Origin: Woeseiaceae bacterium
GTDB taxonomy: Bacteria > Pseudomonadota > Gammaproteobacteria > Steroidobacterales > Woeseiaceae
Direction: 5' to 3'
Length of the DNA stretch: 64,000 bases
Assembly: GCA_028280615.1 (NCBI GenBank)
Contig: JANQLK010000029.1
Coordinates: 1-64,000, forward strand
The notes under the pieces were generated by a model that did not search any database, was not told the DNA's origin, and worked only from the letters and a program-made list of their open reading frames with translations. This document shows positions 8,875 to 18,479 of this stretch, piece after piece. Within the stretch, counting starts at the first letter, position 1. Each line of letters begins with the position of its first letter. Made by a program: the position numbers and the translations under genes.

Positions 8875-9915
8875 TCAAGCATCGGCCGCTTCAGGAGACG
8901 GTTCTGCGACCGCGTCAAGCTGTGCGATAACGGACTCGAGGGACACGTGGTCCGTCGTGGTTCGACCGATTGTCAGGCTCCATAGCGGTCTACTATCGAT
9001 ATTCGCGTGAAGCTCGGCGCTCGCGCCGTCGATTTCGGTGGCCGGAAGGTAGCCGCCGCGAGTCAATGCACGCCTGGCCCAGGCCGCTTGGTTCCCGTCC
9101 CCGTGAACTGCGACCCGGACACCGTGTGGCGGCTCGAGAGCGAATGTCGCGCTCTCCTTGTCGAATCGAACTTCATCTGTGTCGAAGACGTTTGCAAATG
9201 CGTCGGCAAGTGCCAGATCTTCCGGGGCACCGAGCGTCAGCGTACCGTCGCCGGGCATCAACCAGATTCGGTCGGCCAGGCGCAAAGACAGGTCAAGATC
9301 GTGACTGGACAGTACGACGCAGCATTGGCGCTCCCGCGCCATTCGGCGCAGCAGCGACATGACACTTACCCGACTCGGGAGATCGAGAAAGGCCGTGATC
9401 TCATCAAGCAGCAGCAGTTTCGGGGTTTGGGCCAGTGCCCGGGCTATCATTACCCGCTGTCGTTCACCGTCACTCAGGTCACCCAGGAGGCGCTCGGCAA
9501 AAGCAGCGGCATTTGCCTGCTCAAGACTCTCCGCGACGAGCCTCTCATCGCGATCGCTGAGACTGCCGAACCACCCCGTATGCGGATGGCGACCCGATGC
9601 CACGAGCTCGTAGACTCTAAGCGAGGGCGCAGCCGCCCGTTCGGTGACGACGACGCTGATGGTACGGGCCCGTTCGCTTGCGGGCATTCGATCCAGATCG
9701 TTTCCGTCCACGGTGATCGTGCCGCCGAGCTTTTCCTGGAGTCCGGCGAGCGTTCTGAGCAACGTCGATTTGCCCGCTCCGTTCGGCCCGAGAAGACAGA
9801 TGAACTCGCCCTGCGCGACGCTCAAACCCAGGTCGTCGGCGACGACTTTGCGGCGCTCGGTCAACGCGTTGTAGCCAATGGCGAGACCGTCGGCCCTTAG
9901 GCACTCAGTCCTCAT
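8875..9915 (-). CDS. FecE/BtuD-type ABC transporter ATPase (locus 1)
   Basis: The product has 346 residues. It has Walker A GPNGAGKST, signature LSDGERQRVM, Walker B LLLLDEITAF and the H-loop SSHDLD. The start at 9915 overlaps the permease stop as ATGA, and the upstream reading-frame extension is not needed. After the ATPase core there are about 90 extra residues that the paralogue at 25794-26591 largely lacks. It energises import of a ferric-siderophore or similar chelate through the permease encoded just upstream. It is the last gene of the FecI-FecR-receptor-binding protein-permease-ATPase run. Confidence 0.92.
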   Translation of the reverse strand: MRTECLRADGLAIGYNALTERRKVVADDLGLSVAQGEFICLLGPNGAGKSTLLRTLAGLQEKLGGTITVDGNDLDRMPASERARTISVVVTERAAAPSLRVYELVASGRHPHTGWFGSLSDRDERLVAESLEQANAAAFAERLLGDLSDGERQRVMIARALAQTPKLLLLDEITAFLDLPSRVSVMSLLRRMARERQCCVVLSSHDLDLSLRLADRIWLMPGDGTLTLGAPEDLALADAFANVFDTDEVRFDKESATFALEPPHGVRVAVHGDGNQAAWARRALTRGGYLPATEIDGASAELHANIDSRPLWSLTIGRTTTDHVSLESVIAQLDAVAEPSPEAADA

Positions 9916-10970
9916 ACGAAACGTTGGATGTCGCGCCGCAACAGCAGCATGCCCATGACTGCCGGCGCACCGATGATCGCCAGTATTGCGTTGAGGTGCA
10001 GAAAATGCCGATCCCAGGGAAGGTGCACGAAGAGGTCGGCAAGTACGGCGAGCGCGGCACCCGCTGGAATGACCAGCGGGACTAACAGGCGATGATCGGA
10101 GGCGCCGATGATCGCCCGGCATAGATGCGGAACGATCAGGCCGAGGAACAGGATGGGTCCACAGTAGGCCGTCGCCGGTGCCGCCAGCAGTACGGCGACT
10201 CCGAGAACGATACGCCGCATGGTAGGGACCCGCAGCCCGAGACTCGAAGCGTAGGTTTCACCCAAAAGGAGCGCGTTCAGCGGTTTGACCAATAGGACCG
10301 CACCGGCGAGCCCGAGGGCGATTGGCACCGCCAGGTACGGAAGGTCTCCCCAGCTGAGACCGGCGAAGCTGCCGTCGTTCCATGAGGCGAAGACTCGGCC
10401 CTGCGTGCGCGACGTGAAGTGCATGATCACGCTGATGAGGCCTTGCGCAAGAAAGCCGAGCATCACGCCGAGTATCAGCAGCGTGACCGTGCCCACGCGC
10501 TTTGCGGCCGCCGTCATGAACAGGGCGACGCCGAGACAGCCGGCGGCTGCGCCGACGATGAGACTCACGTTTTCCAGGAATCGAAGACCCGCGATCAGTC
10601 CGCCGCTCGCGACGACGACGACCGCGGCGCCAAACTGCGCACCTGCGGTCAGCCCCAGGGTCCACGGCGATGCGAGGGGGTTGCGAAACAGCGCCTGTAA
10701 TAGAAGCCCCGCGGTAGCCAGCGCCGCGCCGCCAAAAACGGCGGCGACGATGCGGGGCGCCCTGAGATCGAAGACGATTCGTGCGATCGCGTCGTCCTCG
10801 GACAGACCGAGAAGCACGGCAACGACGTCGGACGGTGACAGAACGACCATGCCGATCGAGAGCGATGCCACGGCGAATGCGAGCGCTGCCAGTACAAGGC
10901 TTACTACCGCAATCTGTATCGAGGGGCGTGGGATTTGGAGGCTTGAGCCGAGCGCGGAGGCTTCGCTCAT
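9912..10970 (-). CDS. FecCD/BtuC-type ABC permease (locus 1)
   Basis: The 352-residue product has about ten hydrophobic segments and family motifs including LRAPRIVAAVFGGAALA, QALFRNPLASPWTLG and the cytoplasmic-loop GPILFLGLIVPHLCR. It overlaps its neighbours on both sides by ATGA, so translation of binding protein, permease and ATPase is coupled. The family imports ferric siderophores, heme or cobalamin. The local FecI/FecR and receptor make an iron chelate the most likely cargo. Confidence 0.93.
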   Translation of the reverse strand: MSEASALGSSLQIPRPSIQIAVVSLVLAALAFAVASLSIGMVVLSPSDVVAVLLGLSEDDAIARIVFDLRAPRIVAAVFGGAALATAGLLLQALFRNPLASPWTLGLTAGAQFGAAVVVVASGGLIAGLRFLENVSLIVGAAAGCLGVALFMTAAAKRVGTVTLLILGVMLGFLAQGLISVIMHFTSRTQGRVFASWNDGSFAGLSWGDLPYLAVPIALGLAGAVLLVKPLNALLLGETYASSLGLRVPTMRRIVLGVAVLLAAPATAYCGPILFLGLIVPHLCRAIIGASDHRLLVPLVIPAGAALAVLADLFVHLPWDRHFLHLNAILAIIGAPAVMGMLLLRRDIQRFV

Positions 10971-12160
10971 TCACTGGCCTCCTTCTCGAACGGTTCGAAA
11001 AAGTCCAGTTCCTTCTCGAGCAGCGATGGCTGCAGAATCGCGACCAGGTCTTCGAGGATCAAGTCCGGCCGCACGACACCCATTTCGTACCAGTCGAAAG
11101 CATTGACCTCCGGTTTGGCGCGCTTGGTATTGCTCCAGAGGCAATCTTCGCGCCAGGCCCGGAAATTCTCGGTGAATCCACTCCTTGGAAGCGACACGCT
11201 GTGCGCGTCGCCAATGATCCAGCAGGGCGCATCGCGCCCTTCGATCAGCAAGCGCTCGCTGGAGATCGGCTCAGTCGTGCTGCGCTGGACATCCTCTTCC
11301 CCGACAAAGGGATTGTCGCCGCCGGCATCCCGCAGAAGCTGGGCGTCGGGACCGCGTACGCTCGCGAGCCACCTGTCCCTGCCGACGTGGTAGGCGAGGA
11401 GCACGGTCCGCCGGCTACCGTCTTCGGCAACCTGACGCCGGAGTTCCCGGACGCGGGACTCGATTTCGGTGAATAGCACCTCCGCTTCCTCGTCGAGTTC
11501 GAAGAACGCAGCGTAGAACTTCAGCCACTCCGCGCGCGCCAGGTAGTCGCGCTCGGTGCCCGGGAAGACAGGGACAGTCTTGATGTCAAGGGCGCGCGAT
11601 TTGGCCAGCACCGGGGCATGGTCGAGCGTGGCAAGACGCAGGAAGAACACATCCGCATCGATGGCCACGGCGACATCGAGATTGGGCGTTGCGTGCCAGC
11701 TATAGCCGAGCTGCTTCAATTCGCCGGACGCTACCTTTGCCCTGATGTCGTCGCTGTAGCTGTAGGTACCGCCCACGGCTACGAGCCGATCCTCGACGCC
11801 CAGCGCGGCCAGAAAGGCCTCGTCTGTCTCCGCATTGACGGCAATCGTTCTAACGGGCGTTTCGATCAGCGTTGCATCGGCGAATTCAGTTGGAACAGGC
11901 TCGTCACTCGTCCTGGGCCGCAGGACGACTACATCGCGCTGTATCTTGGCAGGTGCGTCTTCGTTCGACCAGGACCTGAGAGGAGCGGCGATTCTCAGGA
12001 TTTTCAAATCGCCGCGCTGCTCGATACTGAAGCTCGTCGAATGACGGATGGAAACGGGATTCGGCTGCCGCTCCGCGGAAGCGCGGGCCGGTGTAGGCAG
12101 CAACGCGATTGCCAGCGCAACTACGACCGGGAACGCAGTTCGTTGACCGATACACATCAT
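10967..12160 (-). CDS. Periplasmic chelate-binding protein of the FecCD-type transporter (locus 1)
   Basis: The 397-residue product has a signal peptide (to about residue 28), an extra N-terminal beta-rich region of about 70 residues, and a TroA/BtuF-like binding fold (from about VRTIAVNAETDEAFLAALG). Three paralogues in this window share two cysteines 27 residues apart (here in APCWIIGD and WREDCLW) and a C-terminal RPDLILEDLVAIL motif. It would hand the substrate to the permease, whose start overlaps its stop. The substrate is not identifiable from sequence. Confidence 0.88.
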   Translation of the reverse strand: MMCIGQRTAFPVVVALAIALLPTPARASAERQPNPVSIRHSTSFSIEQRGDLKILRIAAPLRSWSNEDAPAKIQRDVVVLRPRTSDEPVPTEFADATLIETPVRTIAVNAETDEAFLAALGVEDRLVAVGGTYSYSDDIRAKVASGELKQLGYSWHATPNLDVAVAIDADVFFLRLATLDHAPVLAKSRALDIKTVPVFPGTERDYLARAEWLKFYAAFFELDEEAEVLFTEIESRVRELRRQVAEDGSRRTVLLAYHVGRDRWLASVRGPDAQLLRDAGGDNPFVGEEDVQRSTTEPISSERLLIEGRDAPCWIIGDAHSVSLPRSGFTENFRAWREDCLWSNTKRAKPEVNAFDWYEMGVVRPDLILEDLVAILQPSLLEKELDFFEPFEKEASE

Positions 12161-12169
12161 GGTCGACCC

Positions 12170-14533
12170 CTAGAACGACGCCGATACTTCGAATCGGATC
12201 TCCCGCGACGCGCCTGGATTGACCTGCGGCGCAAAGTCGGAAGCGGCAACGTAGAATGTCTCGTCAAAGATATTGTTGACGTTGAGTTGCGCCTGCAGTT
12301 CGGAGCCTGCAAGCTGGAAACGGTACTGAGCGAAGAGGTCCGTTCGCGCGTAGCCGGGCAGCTGAAACGTATTCGCGTTGTCACCCTGGCGCTCCGAGAC
12401 CGAGAACACCCCGCCTCCGAGCGTGAGCGCCTCGCCGATGGCGTATCGCGCGAACGCACTCAATGAGTGCTCAGGAGCGTTCAGTGGTCTGTTGCCCTGG
12501 TTCTCCACGGTGTCACGGGTTATCTCGATGTCATTGAAGGCATATGAGACCGTCACGCTTAGAGACTCCGTCACTTCGCCGAGCAACTCCAGTTCCAGCC
12601 CGCGGCTCTGGATTTCGCCGATGGCGACGGAGTCGAACGGGTCGTCCGGAGTCGAAACGTCCGCAACCAGGACGTTTTTCTTGACGATGTCATAGAGCGT
12701 CGCCTGTGCCGTCAGGCGCCCTCGCATCAACTCGGCCTTGACGCCTGCCTCGAACTGCTCGGACTCCTCGGGATCGAAAGCCTCGCCGGTCGCCGACCGG
12801 CCGTTGTTGGCGCCGAATCCCTGGGTCCATTGCCCGTAGATGCTTAGATTGTCTGCAAGCTGGTAGACGGCCCCGATCCGCGGCGACACGAAATCGTGGT
12901 CGATCGGCCCGGACGGGCTTGCGGTATCGACTTCAGCCTGGTCCCATCTCACGCCAGGCAGGACGCTCAACTTCGGTCCGATCTTGATGTGGTCCTGGAT
13001 ATACAGCCCGGTCCAGCTCGTATTCCGCTCACCGAAGAACCCGTCCTCGGGAGCGTACTCGGGCGTTCTGGACTGACCCAGGACAGGGTCGAGTATATTC
13101 ACGGGCTGGATTGCATCGAAGTCGAGAAACGTGAAGAACAGCGTCTCTTCCAGAGAATCCTCATAGCGATCCACGCCGACAAGGAACTTGTGCCGGACTG
13201 AGTCGAACTCGAATTCGCCGACCAACTCGATGGAACCGTAGGTCGTCTCATAGTCCGCATCGGCTCCAAAAAAGCCGCGATTCTGTTCGCCGGTCTGCTC
13301 GTCGAGACCTCGGAGCGTGACGTCGAGATAGTCCTGTTCCGACGTGACAATGCTGCCTTTGCCACGGAGCATCCAGTTATCCCCGAACGGGTGCGCGATA
13401 TCCAGATCGATCACGGTGTCGTCGCGTTTCTGAAACCCGATGTCCGGCTCGCCGAGATAGGTCTCGATAGGAATCGGAGCCGGCCGATCGCCGATGACCG
13501 GCAGACCCGGATCGTCAAGCGCATCGAGGGTCCGTGCCTCCACCTGTAGTTCGATGGTCGTTCCGCCCCGGCCCTCCCACGCGATTGCGCCAAGGCCGTA
13601 GACCTGCTCTTCGAAAATGAAGTCACGGAACGTTTCGCGATCGAGATACTCGCCGACCACCCGGAAGCTAAGTCCCGAATCATCGCCAATGGGACCGCCG
13701 ACGTCGACGAGGCCGCGCAGGAAGTCGAACGAGCCCACCTGCAGAGCGAGATTCGCCGCAAATTCCGGCAGCGCCTTCTTGGTGATTACGTTGACGATTC
13801 CGCCAGGCTCGGACCGGCCGTACAGCACCGACGCGGGCCCTTTCAGGACTTCGATCCTCTCGATTCCCGCGGTTGCGTAGTTGTAGGCATTCAGAAGTAC
13901 GCCATCCCGATAGCCGGCCGCCCTTGTGTCCCCCCCGAGCTGATAACCGCGCAGGATGAACGTGTCCTGTATGGGCCCGAAGTTGTAGGCGGGCTGAAAC
14001 GCCGCGACATTCTTCAGCGCGTCGGCGATGCGGTTCGCCTGTTGATCGCGGATCAGGGCGTCGGGTACGACCGCCACGGAAATCGGAGATTCCAGGAACG
14101 GCAGGTCGAGCTTGGTGCCCGTTCCGCCGCCCTGGCGATAAGAGCGATCGCCGTACACGGTGATCGATTCCACCGGCGTTTCCGCGTCTGGAGGAGTGAC
14201 CGCGGCGAGCACGTAACTCCTCGAGCTGGTCTGGCGAGCAGCGAGCCCGGTTCCCGCCAACATTATTCGCAGCGCATCATGGGGAGCGTGCAGACCTCGG
14301 ACGGCCGCGCTGTGCTTGTCTGCTACCTGGTCGCCCGACGCGACAACTGCGATTCGCGACTGAACCGAGAACTCGCGGAGTGCTTTGGACAACGGCATCG
14401 CCGCGATATCAAATTCGATCGCCGCAGCCTCACTGTCCCTGGCTGCCTGTGCCTTGGCCGGTGAACCCGGCAGGAGCAGGATGACCGATGCGGCCGCGGA
14501 TGCCAACAGGACGGAAATTAGTTTCACGTGCAT
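12170..14533 (-). CDS. TonB-dependent transducer/receptor with STN domain (locus 1)
   Basis: The 787-residue product has a signal peptide (1-30), an STN signalling domain (about 39-110, FDIAAMPLSKALREF), a TonB-box-like VESITVYG (about 121-128), a plug with IERIEVLKGPASVLYG, and a barrel ending in a terminal phenylalanine (VSASF). The STN domain is the part that contacts a FecR-type anti-sigma factor, so this receptor both imports and signals. FecR and FecI lie directly upstream, and the binding protein starts 9 bases downstream. A good AGAGGAA site precedes the ATG. Ferric siderophore transport is likely; the ligand is unknown. Confidence 0.93.
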   Translation of the reverse strand: MHVKLISVLLASAAASVILLLPGSPAKAQAARDSEAAAIEFDIAAMPLSKALREFSVQSRIAVVASGDQVADKHSAAVRGLHAPHDALRIMLAGTGLAARQTSSRSYVLAAVTPPDAETPVESITVYGDRSYRQGGGTGTKLDLPFLESPISVAVVPDALIRDQQANRIADALKNVAAFQPAYNFGPIQDTFILRGYQLGGDTRAAGYRDGVLLNAYNYATAGIERIEVLKGPASVLYGRSEPGGIVNVITKKALPEFAANLALQVGSFDFLRGLVDVGGPIGDDSGLSFRVVGEYLDRETFRDFIFEEQVYGLGAIAWEGRGGTTIELQVEARTLDALDDPGLPVIGDRPAPIPIETYLGEPDIGFQKRDDTVIDLDIAHPFGDNWMLRGKGSIVTSEQDYLDVTLRGLDEQTGEQNRGFFGADADYETTYGSIELVGEFEFDSVRHKFLVGVDRYEDSLEETLFFTFLDFDAIQPVNILDPVLGQSRTPEYAPEDGFFGERNTSWTGLYIQDHIKIGPKLSVLPGVRWDQAEVDTASPSGPIDHDFVSPRIGAVYQLADNLSIYGQWTQGFGANNGRSATGEAFDPEESEQFEAGVKAELMRGRLTAQATLYDIVKKNVLVADVSTPDDPFDSVAIGEIQSRGLELELLGEVTESLSVTVSYAFNDIEITRDTVENQGNRPLNAPEHSLSAFARYAIGEALTLGGGVFSVSERQGDNANTFQLPGYARTDLFAQYRFQLAGSELQAQLNVNNIFDETFYVAASDFAPQVNPGASREIRFEVSASF

Positions 14534-14597
14534 GATTTCCTCTCGAACACGAATGGTATTGCCCGGACAGGTAGCCGGTGCTGCTCTCCACTCGGTT

Positions 14598-14622
14598 GAC
14601 GTTCGTCGGGGCCGATACCCGT
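14598..14622 (-). promoter_or_regulatory. Putative FecI-type promoter of the locus 1 receptor
   Basis: On the minus strand the sequence reads ACGGGT, 15 bases, then CGTC. The same boxes with the same spacing lie upstream of the locus 2 receptor (31001-31025) and of the S10 carboxypeptidase (32904-32928). It sits between FecR and the receptor, about 65 bases before the receptor start. Assignment to the FecI-like sigma factors is inferred from gene context and from the CGTC-type -10 element common for that group. Confidence 0.6.
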
Positions 14623-14646
14623 AACGCCGAAGGAAATCTGGGGGGC

Positions 14647-15714
14647 TTATCGGTCAGGATTGGACCGGACTACGAGCGATCCGTCGCCGGTTGCGTTCAG
14701 CGACAGGTCGAATAGTTCCTCGAGCGACTTGAGCGCACCGTCCGCGTCATCGATGAAGAACGTGGCCGTGACAAGACGCTCCGGTTTGGCAATGTCGGCC
14801 AATCGCAGTCGGGCACTCGAATAATGACCGAGTTCTTCCAACACCTCGATCAGGGGCCGTTCTTCGAATACGAGGAGTCCGTCCCGCCACGCACCTATGG
14901 TGTCCAGCGAGGCTTTTCGAACCTTCCCGAGGGCGCCATGCCGAAACGAAACCGCCTCGCTTGCCTTGAGTTCTACGGACGTACTTCCAGCCACTCCGCT
15001 GACCGCGACGACGCCCTCTCTGACTTCGAAAATGACGAGACTGGGCTCGTGCTGGTGGACGGCAAACTCGGTGCCGACTACCTTTGCGATCGCGTCTCCG
15101 GCGTGAACAATGAACGGTCTGTCGGAATCCTCCGCGACTGAAAAAACCGCAGCTCCCTTTCTCAGGTCGACGTGGCGCTCGTTTGCGACCAGCTTGACGC
15201 CGATCTCGCTCTTCCAATTCAACCAGACGGTCGAACCATCCTTGAGCACGAAGGACTTCAGCTCTCCACTATCGGTGGCATATACGGCCGTCGCCGGCAG
15301 TTCCTGTCGATGTGGAACGAGCGCGCTTTCGATACGAGCGACGACGCGGGGCTGTTCGTAACTCGGTACGAACAACAAGGTCGCAGTCATCACGGCTGCC
15401 GCGGCAATGAGTGCGGCGGCGTATTGGACGGGACGGTCGGCGATGCGAGCAGCGATCGTTTCCGCGCCGAGCTGAATACGCTCGAGTCCTCTCGGGACGG
15501 GGCTTGGCAACTCGCCGAAAAGCGACCACGCCTCATGAGCAGCCCCCATTGCTTTCGCATGCTCCGCCGATCGCGCGGCCCATTCGTCTACGGATCGCCG
15601 CATCTCAGCCGGGTCGTCCCAATGCTTCGCAAGTAGCGAGAAGGCCTCCGCCACGAGGTCCCTGCTGAAATCGCTCTCGGTACTCTCCTCCATCAGACTT
15701 GGTCCCGGACTCAC
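14647..15714 (-). CDS. FecR-family anti-sigma factor/transmembrane sensor (locus 1)
   Basis: The 355-residue product has an N-terminal cytoplasmic DUF4880-like region (about 18-70), one membrane helix (about 98-117), the FecR periplasmic domain, and a C-terminal STN-like domain (RPLIEVLEELGHYS). It should hold or activate the sigma factor according to the state of the STN receptor. The first codon is GTG, overlapping the sigma-factor stop as GTGA; an ATG seven codons downstream is an alternative. The gene order sigma, FecR, receptor is typical of the group. Confidence 0.9.
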   Translation of the reverse strand: MSPGPSLMEESTESDFSRDLVAEAFSLLAKHWDDPAEMRRSVDEWAARSAEHAKAMGAAHEAWSLFGELPSPVPRGLERIQLGAETIAARIADRPVQYAAALIAAAAVMTATLLFVPSYEQPRVVARIESALVPHRQELPATAVYATDSGELKSFVLKDGSTVWLNWKSEIGVKLVANERHVDLRKGAAVFSVAEDSDRPFIVHAGDAIAKVVGTEFAVHQHEPSLVIFEVREGVVAVSGVAGSTSVELKASEAVSFRHGALGKVRKASLDTIGAWRDGLLVFEERPLIEVLEELGHYSSARLRLADIAKPERLVTATFFIDDADGALKSLEELFDLSLNATGDGSLVVRSNPDR

Positions 15715-16253
15715 TTATCCTGTAAACGATTCCTGGATACAGAACCCGTAAATCCCATTTCGACGAGCCGGGAGTGGCAATGCGCAGCCGCCTTGGCGAT
15801 GCGCTTCTCGACGGTTGACAGGCTGACGCCGAAGCGAGCCGCGATTTCCTTCTGGGGAACGCCTTCGACGCGGTGCAATAGAAACATGCGTCTGCTGAGT
15901 GCCGGCAGGTCTTGCAGGGCGACCTCGACCTCCCGAAGCGCTTCGAGCCCCAGGACCTCGCGTTCGGGATGGGCGGGGTTCGTCTTTTCTAGGATCGCCG
16001 CTTCGCTTTCGTATGCAAGCCGCTTACTCGATGCGCGGACATGGTCGACTGCTGCATTGGCTGCCGCACGAAACACGTAGGCTCTTGGATTCACAAGCTC
16101 GCATTCGACTGGGCCCCTGATGAGCCGCTCCGACAAAGACTGGATGATGTCTTCAGCCGCGGCGCTACAGCCAAGTCGATTCGTGAGAAACTGCTCCAAA
16201 GCCGGTCGCTCCAGAGTCAGCGTCTCCAGCAATATGTTGGCTTTTGCACTCAC
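15711..16253 (-). CDS. FecI-type ECF sigma factor (locus 1)
   Basis: I use the GTG at 16253, giving 180 residues, which fits the family; the longer open frame upstream has non-protein-like composition. Region 2 is visible around NPRAYVFRAAANAAVDHVR, and region 4 contains an HTH with FGVSLSTVEKRIAKA. It is closely similar to the second sigma factor at 22923-23471, which shares the FGVSLSTVEKRIAKA stretch exactly. It probably directs transcription of the receptor operon through the ACGGGT-N15-CGTC element. Confidence 0.9.
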   Translation of the reverse strand: MSAKANILLETLTLERPALEQFLTNRLGCSAAAEDIIQSLSERLIRGPVECELVNPRAYVFRAAANAAVDHVRASSKRLAYESEAAILEKTNPAHPEREVLGLEALREVEVALQDLPALSRRMFLLHRVEGVPQKEIAARFGVSLSTVEKRIAKAAAHCHSRLVEMGFTGSVSRNRLQDK

Positions 16254-16414
16254 AGCAATCGCTTTTCGGTGTCTTCGTTCATCGCGCCGGCCGAAAGTAC
16301 GAGTAGGCCGCAGGGAGCGCACCCGCAATTCATGATACTCGTGCCGAGGCCGCGGTGTCATTTGTATCCGCGAGCTTCGGACCGGCGGCATCGCGGCAGT
16401 CGGTGATTCGATAC

Positions 16415-17638
16415 TCAATTCTGTGCATGGCGCCGCCCGGCTGTGGCTCCAAGCGCCAGTGTCGAGGCAATCCGTCGCCACAGTGCCTCCACAGGTCCCT
16501 GCCGAAAGGCGCCCAGCCAGGCCCGGCTGAAGGCGATCTGAAACGTCCAGGTCGCCAGTACGAGGGCAAACAGTACGTCGTGATCCAGCGCATCGAAGGG
16601 CAGGGCCTCAAGCACATGAAAAACGAGCAAAAAGATCACCGAGTGCATCAGGTAGTTCGTAAGGGCCATCCTGCCGACCCGTTCCACGAGCTCCGTCGCC
16701 TGGCCGGCAAACCGTCGAAATACGAGGTGGGCAACCGCGAGCACCCCGAACGAGGACACGGCGCACCCGAGCAGGAAGGTAAGCTTGCTGAGCGGCAGCT
16801 CGGTCACGAAGCCGAGATAAGGGCCAACCGTCGGATTCACCCCGATACGGGCGAACACGCCGTACACGACCAGCGGCATCCCCAGCCCGAACGAGACAAT
16901 GGCCATGCGGCCGTAATACCTCGACGGCCGGGCGCCCTGCAGGACGCCGAGTTTGTATAGCGCCATGCCAATCAGCATGAAGCCCAGCGCGTTCCAGACC
17001 CGGAAGTGAGGAAGGCCGGTCCATTGAATAAACTGGTTTCGCCAGGCGTTGTAAGCGAACAGGTCGGCGTAGCTGCCGGCATACGCCTCGGTGATCGTGG
17101 ACGGGGCGTCGCCATAGTCGATCCACCAGGCAAACAGGACCCGCTCCAGCGTGGCCTCATAGACCTGCGGCCATTCGGCGATCACGAGGTTGACGGACTT
17201 GAGCAGGATGCCGACGACGAGCAGCCGCGTGGTGCTCCAGTTCAGCGCGAGCAGCAGGAACGGCGAGCAAACGGCGTAAGTGATCAGTATGTCACCCGGC
17301 CATAGCAGGTAGGCGTGCGCCACGCCGATCAGGAACAGGATCAGCATCCGAATCAGGAAATACCGGTTGAACTGCTCGGGCGCGCTCGGCCGTGTCGCGA
17401 GCAGAAGGGCGCCGGCCCCGAACAGCATGCAAAAGATCGGCAGAAATCGTTGATCGAACACGAGGTACTGCAGCAGCCAGGCCGCGACGCTGGCCGCATC
17501 CGGATCGATCACCCGGGACATCGTATCGCCCGCATGCCAGGGAATATTCGCGACCAGCATGCCGAGGATGGCGACGCCGCGAAGAAAATCGAGAGAGTGA
17601 ATCCGCGTAGCCGCGGAAGCGGTCTCAGAAACACTCAT
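16415..17638 (-). CDS. DUF418-family (YeiB-like) integral membrane protein
   Basis: The product is 407 residues from the ATG at 17638; an upstream ATG (17671) is possible but adds nothing typical. The N-terminus has the family signature HSLDFLRGVAILGMLVANI, followed by many hydrophobic segments and the C-terminal DUF418 part with TNYLMHS, which is well conserved in the family. DUF418 proteins are related to membrane acyltransferases, but their function is not established. A decayed piece of a second family member lies at 21102-21209. Confidence 0.88.
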   Translation of the reverse strand: MSVSETASAATRIHSLDFLRGVAILGMLVANIPWHAGDTMSRVIDPDAASVAAWLLQYLVFDQRFLPIFCMLFGAGALLLATRPSAPEQFNRYFLIRMLILFLIGVAHAYLLWPGDILITYAVCSPFLLLALNWSTTRLLVVGILLKSVNLVIAEWPQVYEATLERVLFAWWIDYGDAPSTITEAYAGSYADLFAYNAWRNQFIQWTGLPHFRVWNALGFMLIGMALYKLGVLQGARPSRYYGRMAIVSFGLGMPLVVYGVFARIGVNPTVGPYLGFVTELPLSKLTFLLGCAVSSFGVLAVAHLVFRRFAGQATELVERVGRMALTNYLMHSVIFLLVFHVLEALPFDALDHDVLFALVLATWTFQIAFSRAWLGAFRQGPVEALWRRIASTLALGATAGRRHAQN

Positions 17639-17792
17639 GATCGCGTTGCGAACCGACTGGCTGCGAGGCAAGGCGCGAGGGGCGTGGTTTGGTCGTCAGA
17701 CGTGAGCCGTCGTTCCCGCAGTATTGCTCGGCTCGGTCAGCTATCGTGTCGACTGCACTGCTCACATCCGAAGCCGCTTCGATACGCGAGCG

Positions 17793-18479
17793 TCAGCCCG
17801 ACACGTCGAGCGTAAGGATCAATCGAACGTCGCCGGATGGAACGGCGGGCGAACGGTGCACCAGCCCGGCGTCCTCGTTGCCTTCCCAAAGCTCGCCCTT
17901 CAGCACCGCGACATCTCCGGGACTGAGCCGCTGTATGTCGCCTGGACCCTTAATGAGGCCGGACTCGAGGTCCGACTGGCCGCGGCCGCCGATGCCCAGC
18001 TTTGAGCGATTGACCAGGCCGTGCGGAAGCCACTCCGTTCCTGGACCCAGATAGGTCGTGACCAGTCGGCAGGGCACCATGTCGACGTGAAACTTCGGGC
18101 ACATGGCAGCGTCCAGTACGGCGAGGCGCAGGCCCGCGCGCCGTCGTCCGAGCAGATAACAGAACATCTCCACGAGCTCGGCGATGTCTCTGCTCAGCGC
18201 GCACTTACCGCTGCCCAGCGCGTCGCTGATGCAGGCAAGGGCTTTATCGGGTGAGAGCGTCATGGCCGTCTTGAGCGATCTGTCGGACGTCACCAGGCGG
18301 CCGACAGCGTCCTTCGCTTCGTGAGTCAGCTCGCGATGCCAGGTAGCCATGTTGACGTCTTCCTGAAACACGTCCGCAAGAACGGCCGGAGTGCTTCCGT
18401 GGGCAGTTTGGCGCTGCTTGGCTCGAATAGCGTCAGGCCGTCTTTGCGTTTCGACCTCGCTTGCAGTCCCGCGCATCAT
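17793..18479 (-). CDS. DUF1826 protein, partner of the zinc GTPase
   Basis: The 228-residue soluble protein contains [24 protein letters not shown], with Cys/His residues that could bind metal, and a C-terminal [20 protein letters not shown]1826 genes are repeatedly found beside COG0523 GTPases in Zur-regulated clusters. Here the ATG overlaps the zigA stop as ATGA, so the two are co-translated. The biochemical function is not known; a role in zinc allocation under zinc starvation is an inference from context. Confidence 0.85.
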   Translation of the reverse strand: MMRGTASEVETQRRPDAIRAKQRQTAHGSTPAVLADVFQEDVNMATWHRELTHEAKDAVGRLVTSDRSLKTAMTLSPDKALACISDALGSGKCALSRDIAELVEMFCYLLGRRRAGLRLAVLDAAMCPKFHVDMVPCRLVTTYLGPGTEWLPHGLVNRSKLGIGGRGQSDLESGLIKGPGDIQRLSPGDVAVLKGELWEGNEDAGLVHRSPAVPSGDVRLILTLDVSG

